From positions 523,080-587,079 of the forward strand of contig NZ_QMDV01000001.1 of assembly GCF_003284895.1 (NCBI RefSeq): a stretch of 64,000 bases of DNA. The letters run 5' to 3'. The stretch comes from Pontibacter arcticus. Lineage in GTDB: Bacteria; Bacteroidota; Bacteroidia; Cytophagales; Hymenobacteraceae. Both the position numbers and the translations under genes were made by a program. Shown here one piece after another: positions 43,020 through 51,681 of this stretch. Under the pieces are notes generated by a model. The model made no database searches and was not told where the DNA came from. It saw only the letters and a program-made list of their open reading frames with translations. The first letter of the stretch is position 1, and the number at the start of each line of letters is the position of its first letter.

Positions 43020-45623
43020 ATGATAAATACGCTGATCGGGGATATTGGGCATGCCAGTGTGATCGTAGCTTTTGTAGCCGCCGTCGTATCCTCTTACGCT
43101 TATTTCATGGCTGCCCGTAACCGTACGGAAGCCTCCGGCGATACCAGCTGGCGCAACTTTGCACGCATTGCCTTTTATGTGCACAGTGCAGCCGTACTCC
43201 TGATAATTTTCAGCTTGTTCAATATCATCTACGAGCACCGTTACGAGTATTATTACGCCTGGAGCCACTCATCCAATCATTTACCGCTTCATTTCATGAT
43301 CTCCTGCTTCTGGGAAGGCCAGGAAGGCTCTTTCCTTCTCTGGATTTTCTGGCATGTAGTATTGGGTATTGCCCTGATCGGGTTTGGAAGAAAAAACAAA
43401 GTATGGGAAGCGCCGGTAATGGCGATGTTCTCTTTTGTACAGCTTTTCCTGACATCCATGATTTTGGGTGTGGTGATCGGTGATCTGAAGATTGGTTCTT
43501 CGCCGTTTATTCTGATGCGTGATTTCATGTCGGATGCACCGGTGTTTGCCATGGACCCGAACTTTGTGCCGCAGGATGGCACCGGCCTTAACCCGCTGTT
43601 GCAGAATTATTGGATGGTGATTCACCCTCCTACCCTGTTCCTGGGTTTTGCGGCTACACTGGTTCCGTTTGCTTTTGCGATGGCTGGTCTTTGGAAAGGT
43701 AAGTTTACCGAGTGGGTAAAACCTGCATTGCCCTGGACGCATTTTGCTGCCGTTACACTGGGGGTAGGTACTATTATGGGTGCTTACTGGGCTTACGAAA
43801 CACTGAACTTTGGTGGTTACTGGAACTGGGACCCGGTTGAAAACGCTGTTTACATTCCGTGGCTGGTACTGGTTGGTGCTATTCATACAATGGTGGCCTA
43901 CCGCCGCAGCAAGCAAGGTTTGCGTGCCAGCTTTATACTTGTCATCGCTACTTTCATACTTATACTTTATGCTACCTTCCTTACCCGAAGCGGTATTTTA
44001 GGGAACGCATCGGTACACTCTTTCACTGACTTAGGTTTATCCGGTCAGTTGTTTACGTACCTGGCTGCTTTTGCAGTAATGGCCGTTGCTTTGCTGATCT
44101 ACAGATGGAAGAAGATTCCGGCTACGCAGAAAGAGCTTTCTACTTACAACGCTGAGTTCTGGGTATTTATAGGTGCCGCTGTGCTTTGCCTGGCAGGTTT
44201 CCAGGTATTCGCAACCACATCTATCCCGGTGTATAACTCTTTTATGGGCTTTATCGGTTTCGAAACCAACATTGCCCTGCCAGCCGACCAGATTGAGCAC
44301 TACACGAAATTCCAGTTATGGGCTGGTGTAGCCATTGCCGTACTTACCGGTATAGGGCAGCTGCTCTGGTGGAAAAAAGCAGATAAACAAAGCTTTAAAG
44401 ATGCGATCACGATGCCTTTAATGCTGACGTTGTTGTTCTCAAGCTTGATTATCATCTTATCCAACAGGTTCGATATTTTTGACTTTAAGCTGGATAACCC
44501 GGTCTATATTACACTATTTGTAACGTCTTTATTTGCGGTGTTTGCTAACCTGAGCATCATACTTGGGTTACTGCACAAAAAGATCACCTTATCCGGTGGC
44601 GCTGTATCGCATATTGGTGTTGCCTTGATGTTGCTGGGTATTTTATTCTCGTCTGGTTACTCTAACATCATCTCTCAGAACAACTCCGGTTTGCTTTACT
44701 CGCGTGAGTTTTCGGATGAATTGAACCGCGATAACGTGTTACTGTGGCGCAACGAGGCTATCGACATGGACAAGTACAGTGTGAGCTACCGTGGCCAGTT
44801 TTTCGAAGTGAGCGATGTACCGGAATATGTGAGCAAAGAACTTATTTTCCGGACTGCGGATGAGTATATGGCTATTGCCCGCGGCGATATTAAAGTAGGC
44901 GATAAAGTATACTTTAAGACCGGCGATACCATCGAACTTCCTTCCCCGGAAAACACGTATTACCAACTTGAGTACAAAGAGCGCGAAGGCAACAACAGCT
45001 TTGTACTTTATCCGCGTGCGCAGGTAAACGAAAGTATGGGATTGCTGGCTTCTCCGGATATCAAGAGTTTTGCTACCAAAGACCTTTACACACACGTAAG
45101 CTCTATACCAGATCCGAACGAAGAAAAAGACTGGGGCGAACTGAAGGAGTATGACGTAGCCGCTGGCGATACCCTGATCATCAACGATTACATTGCCATC
45201 ATCAATGGTATCGAGCCTATCAAGCAGGTACCGGGTGTGCAAATGGCAGCCGGAGATGTAGCCGTACAGGCAGATATTAAAGTGATGGGCGAAAAGAAAA
45301 CATACCATGCCCACCCGATTTTCCTGATCAAAGACCAGATGGTTGGGCGATTGCCAGAAGAAGTAGAAGACCTTGGTCTGCGTATCACCTTCATGAATAT
45401 TGACCCTGAAAACAACCGTTTCAAGATTGGTGTTAACGCCACGCAAAAGGATTACGTGATTCTGAAAGCGATGGAAAAACCATTTGTAAACGTACTTTGG
45501 ATCGGTTCTATCATCATGTCAATTGGTTTTATTATGGCCATCTTCAGACGCAACGAAGAAGGAAATCCTAAACCTAAAAAAACCAGTAAGCCGCAAAGCA
45601 AACGCGAAGTACAGGCGGTTTAA
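43020..45623 (+). CDS. ccmF: Heme lyase CcmF/CcsA-type
   Basis: Large membrane protein that ligates heme to apocytochrome c. The 867-residue protein has some 13-15 membrane helices, a WWD domain (GGYWNWDPVENAVYIPWLVLVGAIHT, about 264-289), conserved histidines, and a long C-terminal periplasmic region (about 540-830). It ends with a basic tail rich in Lys/Pro. This is longer than proteobacterial CcmF (about 650) because of the periplasmic region. Last gene of the ccm cluster; no ccmG/ccmH follows. Confidence 0.93.
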   Translation: MINTLIGDIGHASVIVAFVAAVVSSYAYFMAARNRTEASGDTSWRNFARIAFYVHSAAVLLIIFSLFNIIYEHRYEYYYAWSHSSNHLPLHFMISCFWEGQEGSFLLWIFWHVVLGIALIGFGRKNKVWEAPVMAMFSFVQLFLTSMILGVVIGDLKIGSSPFILMRDFMSDAPVFAMDPNFVPQDGTGLNPLLQNYWMVIHPPTLFLGFAATLVPFAFAMAGLWKGKFTEWVKPALPWTHFAAVTLGVGTIMGAYWAYETLNFGGYWNWDPVENAVYIPWLVLVGAIHTMVAYRRSKQGLRASFILVIATFILILYATFLTRSGILGNASVHSFTDLGLSGQLFTYLAAFAVMAVALLIYRWKKIPATQKELSTYNAEFWVFIGAAVLCLAGFQVFATTSIPVYNSFMGFIGFETNIALPADQIEHYTKFQLWAGVAIAVLTGIGQLLWWKKADKQSFKDAITMPLMLTLLFSSLIIILSNRFDIFDFKLDNPVYITLFVTSLFAVFANLSIILGLLHKKITLSGGAVSHIGVALMLLGILFSSGYSNIISQNNSGLLYSREFSDELNRDNVLLWRNEAIDMDKYSVSYRGQFFEVSDVPEYVSKELIFRTADEYMAIARGDIKVGDKVYFKTGDTIELPSPENTYYQLEYKEREGNNSFVLYPRAQVNESMGLLASPDIKSFATKDLYTHVSSIPDPNEEKDWGELKEYDVAAGDTLIINDYIAIINGIEPIKQVPGVQMAAGDVAVQADIKVMGEKKTYHAHPIFLIKDQMVGRLPEEVEDLGLRITFMNIDPENNRFKIGVNATQKDYVILKAMEKPFVNVLWIGSIIMSIGFIMAIFRRNEEGNPKPKKTSKPQSKREVQAV

Positions 45624-45644
45624 TCTTCCGGAAAATATACTGTG

Positions 45645-45679
45645 AAAAAAGGCAGGCTTGTAAAAGGCCTGCCTTTTTT
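45645..45679 (+). terminator. Terminator of the ccm operon
   Basis: AAAAAAGGCAGGC / GCCTGCCTTTTTT arms (45645-45657, 45667-45679) with T-run. Confidence 0.85.
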
Positions 45680-45717
45680 GTTTTTAATTGTAACGTTAAA
45701 ATTTTGTAAACTGCGGA

Positions 45718-46383
45718 ATGCTAGCAAGACTAAAGCGTGTATATAACAAGCTAAAAGATTACAGGTATACTAGAATATCGTATGCCCAGGAAGGAGAAGA
45801 CCTCCTGCTGGCACGCATCTTTGAGTCTGATACAATAGGATATTACATTGATGTTGGGGCACACCACCCAAAGCGTTTTTCGAACACATACCTCTTCTAC
45901 CAAAAAGGATGGCGGGGCATCAACATAGATGCATTGCCAGGAAGCATGGTACACTTTCATAAAAGCAGGCCGGCAGATATTAACCTGGAAGCAGGTATAT
46001 CCGAGGTTCCGCAAACATTAACCTATTATATGTTTGCGGAACCTGCTTATAACAGCTTTGATAAAGAAATATCAGAGAGCAGACCATTTGCAATAACAGG
46101 CCAGAAGCAAATAACAACCTACCCGCTCCGTATATTGCTGGATAAATACCTGCCGGCAAACCAGGAAATATCTTTTTTATCGGTAGATGTGGAAGGGTTT
46201 GACCTAGAAGTCTTAAGATCAAATAACTGGGAGAAATACAGGCCAAAAATCATACTTGTAGAAATACTGGAAGCACTGGAGAAAGATGTTTTCGAAACAG
46301 AAATTCACCGCTACATCCTTTCCCAGGGTTATACCTTCTATTGCAAATCCCCTAATACCGTTTTTTATAAAAAAGTACAATAA
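45718..46383 (+). CDS. FkbM-family methyltransferase
   Basis: A 221-residue SAM-dependent methyltransferase of the FkbM type, often found in polysaccharide clusters, where it O-methylates sugars. SAM-binding motif YYIDVGAHHPKRFSNTYLF (about 42-60), then GWRGINIDA (about 65-73) and SFLSVDVEGFDLEVLRSN (about 151-168). No signal peptide. It is followed 75 bases later by a GT61-type glycosyltransferase gene, suggesting joint action on a surface glycan. Confidence 0.85.
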   Translation: MLARLKRVYNKLKDYRYTRISYAQEGEDLLLARIFESDTIGYYIDVGAHHPKRFSNTYLFYQKGWRGINIDALPGSMVHFHKSRPADINLEAGISEVPQTLTYYMFAEPAYNSFDKEISESRPFAITGQKQITTYPLRILLDKYLPANQEISFLSVDVEGFDLEVLRSNNWEKYRPKIILVEILEALEKDVFETEIHRYILSQGYTFYCKSPNTVFYKKVQ

Positions 46384-46458
46384 CTATACAGGCTATACTT
46401 CAAAGCAACAGTTGCGCCTGACGAGTATAGGAGAAGTAATCGTATATTAGCCCCAAGC

Positions 46459-47607
46459 ATGGCAGCCTCCTTTATAAAAATACTGAAACGAAAACTAAAC
46501 AGCGCCTTTTATGTAGCGCTTAGATGGGTTAATTATTACCCTTATTATGATTATTTGCATGGCCGGGGACAGAAAATAAACCTTACTCCGGAATATGAGA
46601 TCGAGTTAACTGCAGAAGAGAAAGCGTTTTTAAAACTATGTGCGGCATCCTATAATTATTTCGAATCTGATTATGCTTTAGGCCACCGGCAAAAAGAACT
46701 TTCCCTGTATAAATTACAAGATGTAACCTTCTTTAGCCATACAGGTGTGATCATGATTAACCAGAAGCTAATCGTAGAATCTGGTTTAAGCGTAGATAGA
46801 TTAACACGGTCAAAAGCGTTCCGGGATTTTACCCTTATGCTGCCCAGCCGTCTTAAAAAGGGAATCTACACCACCATACAACACAGCCATTGGGCCGATA
46901 ATAATATATCGCTTTGGTTTATCGATAGCCTTCCCCGCGCTTACATTCTGGCTAATACTGTTCAGGAGCCAGTTACCCTTTTAATGTGGAAGGGAGCGCA
47001 TGCATACCAAAAACATACGTTAGAATTTTTACTGAAGGATTATCCGCACATAAAGATCAAGTACATTAGTAAACACCATAAGATCCGTATCTCAAACTTC
47101 TACCTGCCCTCTTTTGTAACAGCATCATTCAGCGGATATCTTCCTCCGGATGTAAGTAATTGGCTGCGAGAAAAAGTATGGCAGAGTTACGCAATCAAAC
47201 GGGATAACCCAAAACAACGAATTTATATCAGCCGGTCTAAAGCCAGATTCCGGCGTGTGTTAAATGAGACAGACCTCTATCCTGTTCTCAAAAAATTCGG
47301 TTTTAAGATAGTGTGGCCCGAAGACTTAGATTATGGCCAGCAGATACAGCTGTTCTTCGACGCTGAAGCTATCATCTCACCACATGGAGCGGGCTTAACA
47401 AACATCCTGTTCGCTGAAAAATGTAAGGTTGTAGAATTTCATCCTGCCAAGATCGTAAAAGGACGTTACATGCTTTTGTGTAAAGGCTTAGGCTTTGATT
47501 ATACGCCAATAATAGGTTCTAAAGGAGATGAAATCGAAGACTTTACTATCCCGGTTACTGAAGTAGAAAACTGGTTGACTTCACAGTATAACCTGATCCC
47601 ATCATGA
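46459..47607 (+). CDS. Glycosyltransferase, GT61/DUF563-like
   Basis: A 382-residue protein matching the GT61 family pattern: IYISRSKARFRRVLNE (about 255-270) and, near the C-terminus, AEAIISPHGAGLTNILFAEKCKVVEFHP (about 302-329). The core SPHGAGLTN is highly typical. Probably a cytoplasmic transferase for surface glycan synthesis. Codon use appears more AT-rich than neighbours, and the window-wide AAGTATA word is absent from its coding sequence. The last bases overlap the DUF2520 gene by 4 (ATGA). Confidence 0.85.
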   Translation: MAASFIKILKRKLNSAFYVALRWVNYYPYYDYLHGRGQKINLTPEYEIELTAEEKAFLKLCAASYNYFESDYALGHRQKELSLYKLQDVTFFSHTGVIMINQKLIVESGLSVDRLTRSKAFRDFTLMLPSRLKKGIYTTIQHSHWADNNISLWFIDSLPRAYILANTVQEPVTLLMWKGAHAYQKHTLEFLLKDYPHIKIKYISKHHKIRISNFYLPSFVTASFSGYLPPDVSNWLREKVWQSYAIKRDNPKQRIYISRSKARFRRVLNETDLYPVLKKFGFKIVWPEDLDYGQQIQLFFDAEAIISPHGAGLTNILFAEKCKVVEFHPAKIVKGRYMLLCKGLGFDYTPIIGSKGDEIEDFTIPVTEVENWLTSQYNLIPS

Positions 47608-48383
47608 ACATAGCCCTCATCGGAGCAGGTAACGTGGCGTGGCATCTGGCGCAGGCTTTCACAAAAGCAGGTCATAAAGTAGTAACTGTGTATAGCCGCA
47701 CAGCTACGCAACGCGACGAATTATTGCAATTGCTTCCAAATGCACGCGCTACCGAAAAAACGGACTTCACGAATTTAGCTGTTGATGTTGTTGTGCTGGC
47801 TGTGCCGGATGCAGCTATTGCTGGTGTTGCAGCGCAACTACAGGTAAAACCCGGCACCGTGGTAGTTCATACTTCGGGTTCACAGCCATTAGCTTTACTA
47901 CAAAGTATAACCGGCGCTAAGATTGGTGTTTTTTACCCGCTGCAAACATTTTCTAAGCAAAAGGCTCTAGATCTGAAGCTTGTACCCTTTTTAGTTGAAG
48001 CCGAAGACGAAGCCACATTAGATCAACTTACACAACTGGCCCAAAGTATAAGCAACCAGGTACAACAGGTTAACTCAGAGGCACGAAAGCAACTGCACCT
48101 GGCGGCGGTTTTTGCCTGCAACTTTACCAACCATTTATTGGGCATCAGCCACCAGTTGCTGCAAAACGCCGGATTACCGCATACGCTGCTGCAGCCCCTT
48201 ATTCAGGAAACTATTGCCAAAGCCGCGCTCTATCCTCCTTTCGAAGTTCAGACAGGCCCCGCCAGCCGCCACGATGCAACAACCATACAGGCGCACCTGC
48301 AAATGCTGGAGCAACAACCCGTTTTTCAGGAGCTATACTTAAAGCTAACTCAAAGTATACAGGCACAATCTTTAGCGAAGTAA
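47604..48383 (+). CDS. Rossmann-fold DUF2520 protein
   Basis: A 259-residue protein with an N-terminal NAD(P)-binding motif (ALIGAGNVAWHLAQAF, about 4-19) and C-terminal DUF2520 helical domain (KQLHLAAVFACNFTNHLLG, about 154-172; GPASRHDATTIQAHLQML, about 216-233). Related in fold to ProC-type reductases, but its substrate is unknown. Overlaps the GT61 gene by 4 bases, so it is translated in the same unit, though its function may be unrelated. Confidence 0.85.
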   Translation: MNIALIGAGNVAWHLAQAFTKAGHKVVTVYSRTATQRDELLQLLPNARATEKTDFTNLAVDVVVLAVPDAAIAGVAAQLQVKPGTVVVHTSGSQPLALLQSITGAKIGVFYPLQTFSKQKALDLKLVPFLVEAEDEATLDQLTQLAQSISNQVQQVNSEARKQLHLAAVFACNFTNHLLGISHQLLQNAGLPHTLLQPLIQETIAKAALYPPFEVQTGPASRHDATTIQAHLQMLEQQPVFQELYLKLTQSIQAQSLAK

Positions 48384-48435
48384 CAGGCAACAGCTTTACT
48401 TGTCCGTATATATCAGCCATCAACCTGCGCTATAC

Positions 48436-48466
48436 TTTGATTCGGAAGGCAGGCTTTGTAACTTTG
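48436..48466 (+). promoter_or_regulatory. Textbook Bacteroidota promoter for fdx-iscX
   Basis: TTTG (48436-48439), 19-base spacer, TAACTTTG (48459-48466), then 26 bases to the ferredoxin ATG. A full match to TTTG-N19-TAnnTTTG. The -33 box is part of a TATACTTTG copy of the window-wide word. Confidence 0.65.
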
Positions 48467-48492
48467 CACTTTAAAAGTACCTTACCAAGAAA

Positions 48493-48822
48493 ATGAAAGT
48501 TGTTAATATAACCTTTAAGTTTGCCGATGGCACCCCGGATAAGATCCATACAGCCGTAGAAGGCGAATCTGTGCTGGATGTTGCCCTGGACAATAACATA
48601 CAATTACAACATAACTGTGGCGGCGTGTGTGGCTGCAGTACCTGCCATGTATATGTAGAAGCAGGCATGGATGACCTTCCGGAGATCTCTGATAAAGAAG
48701 AAGACTTCATCGACCGTGCCGTAGACCCTCGCCTGAACTCCCGCTTAGGTTGCCAGTGCGTGATACAAGGCAACGAAGACATCGTTGTAACTATTCCGGA
48801 GCAGGATTTCCTGGGCCATTAA
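48493..48822 (+). CDS. 2Fe-2S ferredoxin, Isc-type
   Basis: A 109-residue adrenodoxin-type ferredoxin. Ligands are in HNCGGVCGCSTCHVYVE (C-x5-C-x2-C, about residues 36-52), and the fourth Cys is in LGCQCVIQG (about 89-97). Electron donor for biosynthetic or Fe-S assembly reactions. iscX follows 98 bases later, as in the E. coli isc operon, supporting a role in Fe-S cluster assembly although the rest of isc is not here. Distinct from the other ferredoxin at 25.6-25.9 kb. Confidence 0.92.
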   Translation: MKVVNITFKFADGTPDKIHTAVEGESVLDVALDNNIQLQHNCGGVCGCSTCHVYVEAGMDDLPEISDKEEDFIDRAVDPRLNSRLGCQCVIQGNEDIVVTIPEQDFLGH

Positions 48823-48920
48823 TATAACCTGTTGTATGCTTTAATTACTGAATGGCTAAGCCAGCGTTTTATACTTTGAAACCGACAATTCAGCAAGCAA
48901 CAATTAAACTCATTTAAAGT

Positions 48921-49163
48921 ATGGATAAGAATTACGAACCGCCTATTACCTGGCGCGACTACGAAGATATTGCCATGGCGCTTTACGAAAAGTTTGGCGA
49001 CGATTTCACAGAATCAAAGATCTATCGCATCCGTTTCACGGAGTTACTGGATTGGATCCTGACACTGCCTAACTTTGAGGGCACCCGCGAAGAAGCCAAC
49101 GAAGGCCACCTGGAGCAAATACAGGCAGCCTGGGTATATGAGTGGCGTGATAACCAGGATTAA
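48921..49163 (+). CDS. iscX: Fe-S assembly adaptor IscX
   Basis: An 80-residue acidic protein of the IscX/YfhJ family, which binds IscS and iron and modulates cluster assembly. It has the family-typical start PITWRDYEDIAMALYEKFGD and the LTLPNFEGTREEANEGHLEQIQAAWVYEW pattern (about 50-77). Full length. The AAAGTATGG context at the start codon is a variant of the window-wide word. Confidence 0.9.
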   Translation: MDKNYEPPITWRDYEDIAMALYEKFGDDFTESKIYRIRFTELLDWILTLPNFEGTREEANEGHLEQIQAAWVYEWRDNQD

Positions 49164-49247
49164 AAACATCCGGAGCGAAGTATAAATTAAACTTCCTGTA
49201 TATTTAAAGGTTCTTTCTAATCGAAGAACCTTTACTATTTTAGAACT

Positions 49248-49745
49248 ATGCCAACCACACAACCAGACCTTTCGCAGATCAATACATTTATTTTTGATGT
49301 TGATGGTGTTTTAACCGACGGCCTGTTATATGCTTTTGCCGATGGCGAACAAGTACGGGCTTTCAATATAAAAGACGGCTTTGCTATAAAACATGCCATC
49401 CGCCAGGGATACCGCGTGGCCATCATCTCAGGCAAAAACGAACCGGGAGTGCGCAGGCGTCTGGAGCAGCTCGATATTGAAGATATTTTTCTGGGTATTG
49501 AAGATAAAGTTGAAACGCTGGAAAATTACCTGTACATGCAAGGCGTGAGTGCTGCTACTGCCGTTTACATGGGCGATGATATGCCTGACCTGGAAGCGAT
49601 GCAGCTTTGCGGTATAGCTGCCTGCCCCGCGGATGCCGCCGAAGATGTAAGAGCCGTCAGTGCTTTTGTAACTACCCGGGGTGGAGGAAAAGGTGCAGTG
49701 CGTGAGTTAATTGAAACAACCATGAAACTGCAGGATACCTGGTAG
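49248..49745 (+). CDS. kdsC: KDO 8-phosphate phosphatase (HAD family)
   Basis: Removes phosphate from KDO 8-phosphate in lipopolysaccharide core synthesis. The 165-residue cap-less HAD protein has motif I FIFDVDGVLTDG (about 10-21), motif II in VAIISGKNEP (about 58-67), Lys in GIEDK (about 84-88) and motif III YMGDDMPDLEAM (about 106-117). The length and lack of a cap fit KdsC. Single gene. Confidence 0.9.
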   Translation: MPTTQPDLSQINTFIFDVDGVLTDGLLYAFADGEQVRAFNIKDGFAIKHAIRQGYRVAIISGKNEPGVRRRLEQLDIEDIFLGIEDKVETLENYLYMQGVSAATAVYMGDDMPDLEAMQLCGIAACPADAAEDVRAVSAFVTTRGGGKGAVRELIETTMKLQDTW

Positions 49746-49857
49746 TCCTACTTAACTCCAACTAAATACCAAATTAATTTTAATATAATCTTGCATATAT
49801 AGAACTGGTTTTTTATTTTACAGAGGAATTAGTTAGTATTATTTTTTTTAAGATTGT

Positions 49858-50052
49858 ATGAAAACAGGAAAAGTAAAGTTCTTTATCGAGTCTAAGGGGT
49901 TTGGTTTTATAACAGAAGATGAAACCAACGAAGATTTTTTTGTGCACGTAACAGGCCTTAACGGCGTTGAAATTCAGCAGCACGACCGCGTTGAGTTTGA
50001 TACCCAGGACGGAAAAAAAGGCGTTAATGCAGTTAATGTGAAACGTATCTAA
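49858..50052 (+). CDS. Cold-shock domain protein
   Basis: A 64-residue single-domain RNA-binding protein of the CspA family, with GKVKFFIESKGFGFITED (RNP1 KGFGFI) and EDFFVHVTG (RNP2 FFVHV). Its 5' leader (about 110 bases) is AT-rich, as is common for temperature-responsive leaders, but no structure is assigned. Ends at a terminator. Confidence 0.93.
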   Translation: MKTGKVKFFIESKGFGFITEDETNEDFFVHVTGLNGVEIQQHDRVEFDTQDGKKGVNAVNVKRI

Positions 50053-50071
50053 TACACTTATACGGATCTTT

Positions 50072-50098
50072 AAAAAGCCCTGCTCGTCAGGGCTTTTT
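50072..50098 (+). terminator. Terminator after the cold-shock gene
   Basis: AAAAAGCCCTG / CAGGGCTTTTT with a 5-base loop and extra T residues. Confidence 0.85.
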
Positions 50099-50158
50099 TT
50101 ATGCTTTGCCATTTAGCTTTCCTCGTGTAACTTTACCCGCAGCACCTCCTGCCAACCC

Positions 50159-51004
50159 ATGAAAGCTTTTTTAAGCCTTATTCGTTTTCCCAACCTCCTC
50201 CTGATCATACTTAGCCAGGCATTGGTGCAGGCATGCCTGCTGGCGAAAGGTATAAACTGGGGCCTGGTGCTCACCTCTGAGTTTCTGTTGCTTACTTTAT
50301 CTACTGTTTGCATTGCGGCAGCCGGCTATATCATCAACGATTATTACGATGTGAAGATCGATGCCATTAACCGCCCCGACCGGATGTTGGTTGGCAAAGA
50401 AATCAGGCGGCGAAGGGCTATGTTTGCACATCTTATACTTTCGGCAGTTGGCGTAGCCATTGGTTTCAGGCTGCTACTGCCGGTCGGCCTGATAAACCTG
50501 GGAGCTGTGTTGCTGCTTTGGGGCTACTCGGCCAGGCTGAAAAAGATGCTGCTGGTTGGCAATGTTTCTATTGCGATACTATCTGCCTCCATGTTGCTGG
50601 TAGTGGCGGTTTATGCCGATAAAGTGAACATGATCACGCTGGGATATGCTGCTTTTGCCTTCCTGATCTCGCTTATCCGGGAAATCATCAAAGACATGGA
50701 AGATGTAAAAGGTGATGCCTCTTTTGATTGCCGCACGCTCCCGATTGTGGCTGGTTTGCGCACCACCAAATTCGTACTTTATCCGCTTATTGCTTTGTTT
50801 CAGGTGTTTTTGCTGGTTGTCATACTTCATCCGAGGTCGGAGGCAGTGTTCGATAGTTACATGGTCTTGCTGGTGTTGCTGCCCAGTGTGTGGCTGGTTA
50901 TCAAACTGGCTACCGCCGACCGTAAACGCGATTTCACATTCCTGAGCAACTTAAACAAACTGATTATGCTGACGGGTATTTTATCGATGCTGTTGATGGG
51001 TTAA
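50159..51004 (+). CDS. UbiA-family prenyltransferase
   Basis: A 281-residue integral membrane prenyltransferase with about eight helices. The first Asp-rich motif is NDYYDVKIDAINRPDR (about 60-75) and the second DMEDVKGDASFDCRTLP (about 179-195). Related to geranylgeranylglycerol-phosphate geranylgeranyltransferases and menaquinone/heme prenyltransferases; the acceptor cannot be decided. Sequence around GLRTTKFVLYPLIAL matches the Bacteroidota subgroup. Precedes the DUF4442 gene. Confidence 0.85.
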   Translation: MKAFLSLIRFPNLLLIILSQALVQACLLAKGINWGLVLTSEFLLLTLSTVCIAAAGYIINDYYDVKIDAINRPDRMLVGKEIRRRRAMFAHLILSAVGVAIGFRLLLPVGLINLGAVLLLWGYSARLKKMLLVGNVSIAILSASMLLVVAVYADKVNMITLGYAAFAFLISLIREIIKDMEDVKGDASFDCRTLPIVAGLRTTKFVLYPLIALFQVFLLVVILHPRSEAVFDSYMVLLVLLPSVWLVIKLATADRKRDFTFLSNLNKLIMLTGILSMLLMG

Positions 51005-51120
51005 GTTTATACTTGGTATAAAACGAAAGTATAAATCTGATTTGCTGGTTTGATAGTGTGCCGGGTAAATCGTACCTTAAGTATAATTGCCTGATTTAAT
51101 AAGGCAACCCGTATTTATAC

Positions 51121-51618
51121 ATGGCTACTTCTTCTGCAAATTTCCTACAGTTAGTTTCTTCGCCGGCCAAGTTCCGGCTGTTTATGCTGGCCAAACTGCC
51201 CATGGCTTACCTGGCCGGGCTCCGCATAAAAGCTGTTTCCCCGGACCACGCAGCAGTTACCATTTCTTACAAATACCTCAACAAAAACCCGTTCAATTCT
51301 ATTTATTTTGCCTGCTTAAGTATGGCCGCTGAGTTATCGACTGGGGTGCTGTGCATGATGCATGTGTACAAATCAAATCCGTCCGTATCCATGCTGGTGG
51401 TAAACCTGGAGGCTGATTTTACTAAAAAAGCGGTTGGTAAAATTACCTTCTCCTGCCACGACGGGCAGATGATACAGGAGGCAGCCGATCGTACCAAACA
51501 AACCGGCGAAGGTGTAACGTTTACTGCAACCAGTATTGGCATAGATGAAAAAGGCGATCAGGTGGCAGCTTTCAGGTTTACCTGGTCGATGAAGGCTAAA
51601 AATAAGCGGCAAGTATAA
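51121..51618 (+). CDS. DUF4442 hotdog-fold protein
   Basis: A 165-residue protein with the DUF4442 pattern: FRLFMLAKLPMAYLAGLRIKAVSPDHAAVTISYKYLNKNPFNSIYFACLSMAAELSTG, then a beta-rich end (FTKKAVGKITFSC). Predicted hotdog fold related to acyl-CoA thioesterases; the true substrate is unknown. ATG at 51121. It probably follows its own promoter; AAGTATA words lie just upstream. Confidence 0.8.
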   Translation: MATSSANFLQLVSSPAKFRLFMLAKLPMAYLAGLRIKAVSPDHAAVTISYKYLNKNPFNSIYFACLSMAAELSTGVLCMMHVYKSNPSVSMLVVNLEADFTKKAVGKITFSCHDGQMIQEAADRTKQTGEGVTFTATSIGIDEKGDQVAAFRFTWSMKAKNKRQV

Positions 51619-51681
51619 TCAGCAAGAGAAAATGCCCGTAACATTTGTTATCTGAAACAGTTACTAGCTAAACCAGAACAA

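Noticed and set aside
43281-43916. 211-codon minus-strand ORF inside ccmF
   Set aside because: Shadow of the ccmF reading frame with low-complexity His/Arg content and no domain.
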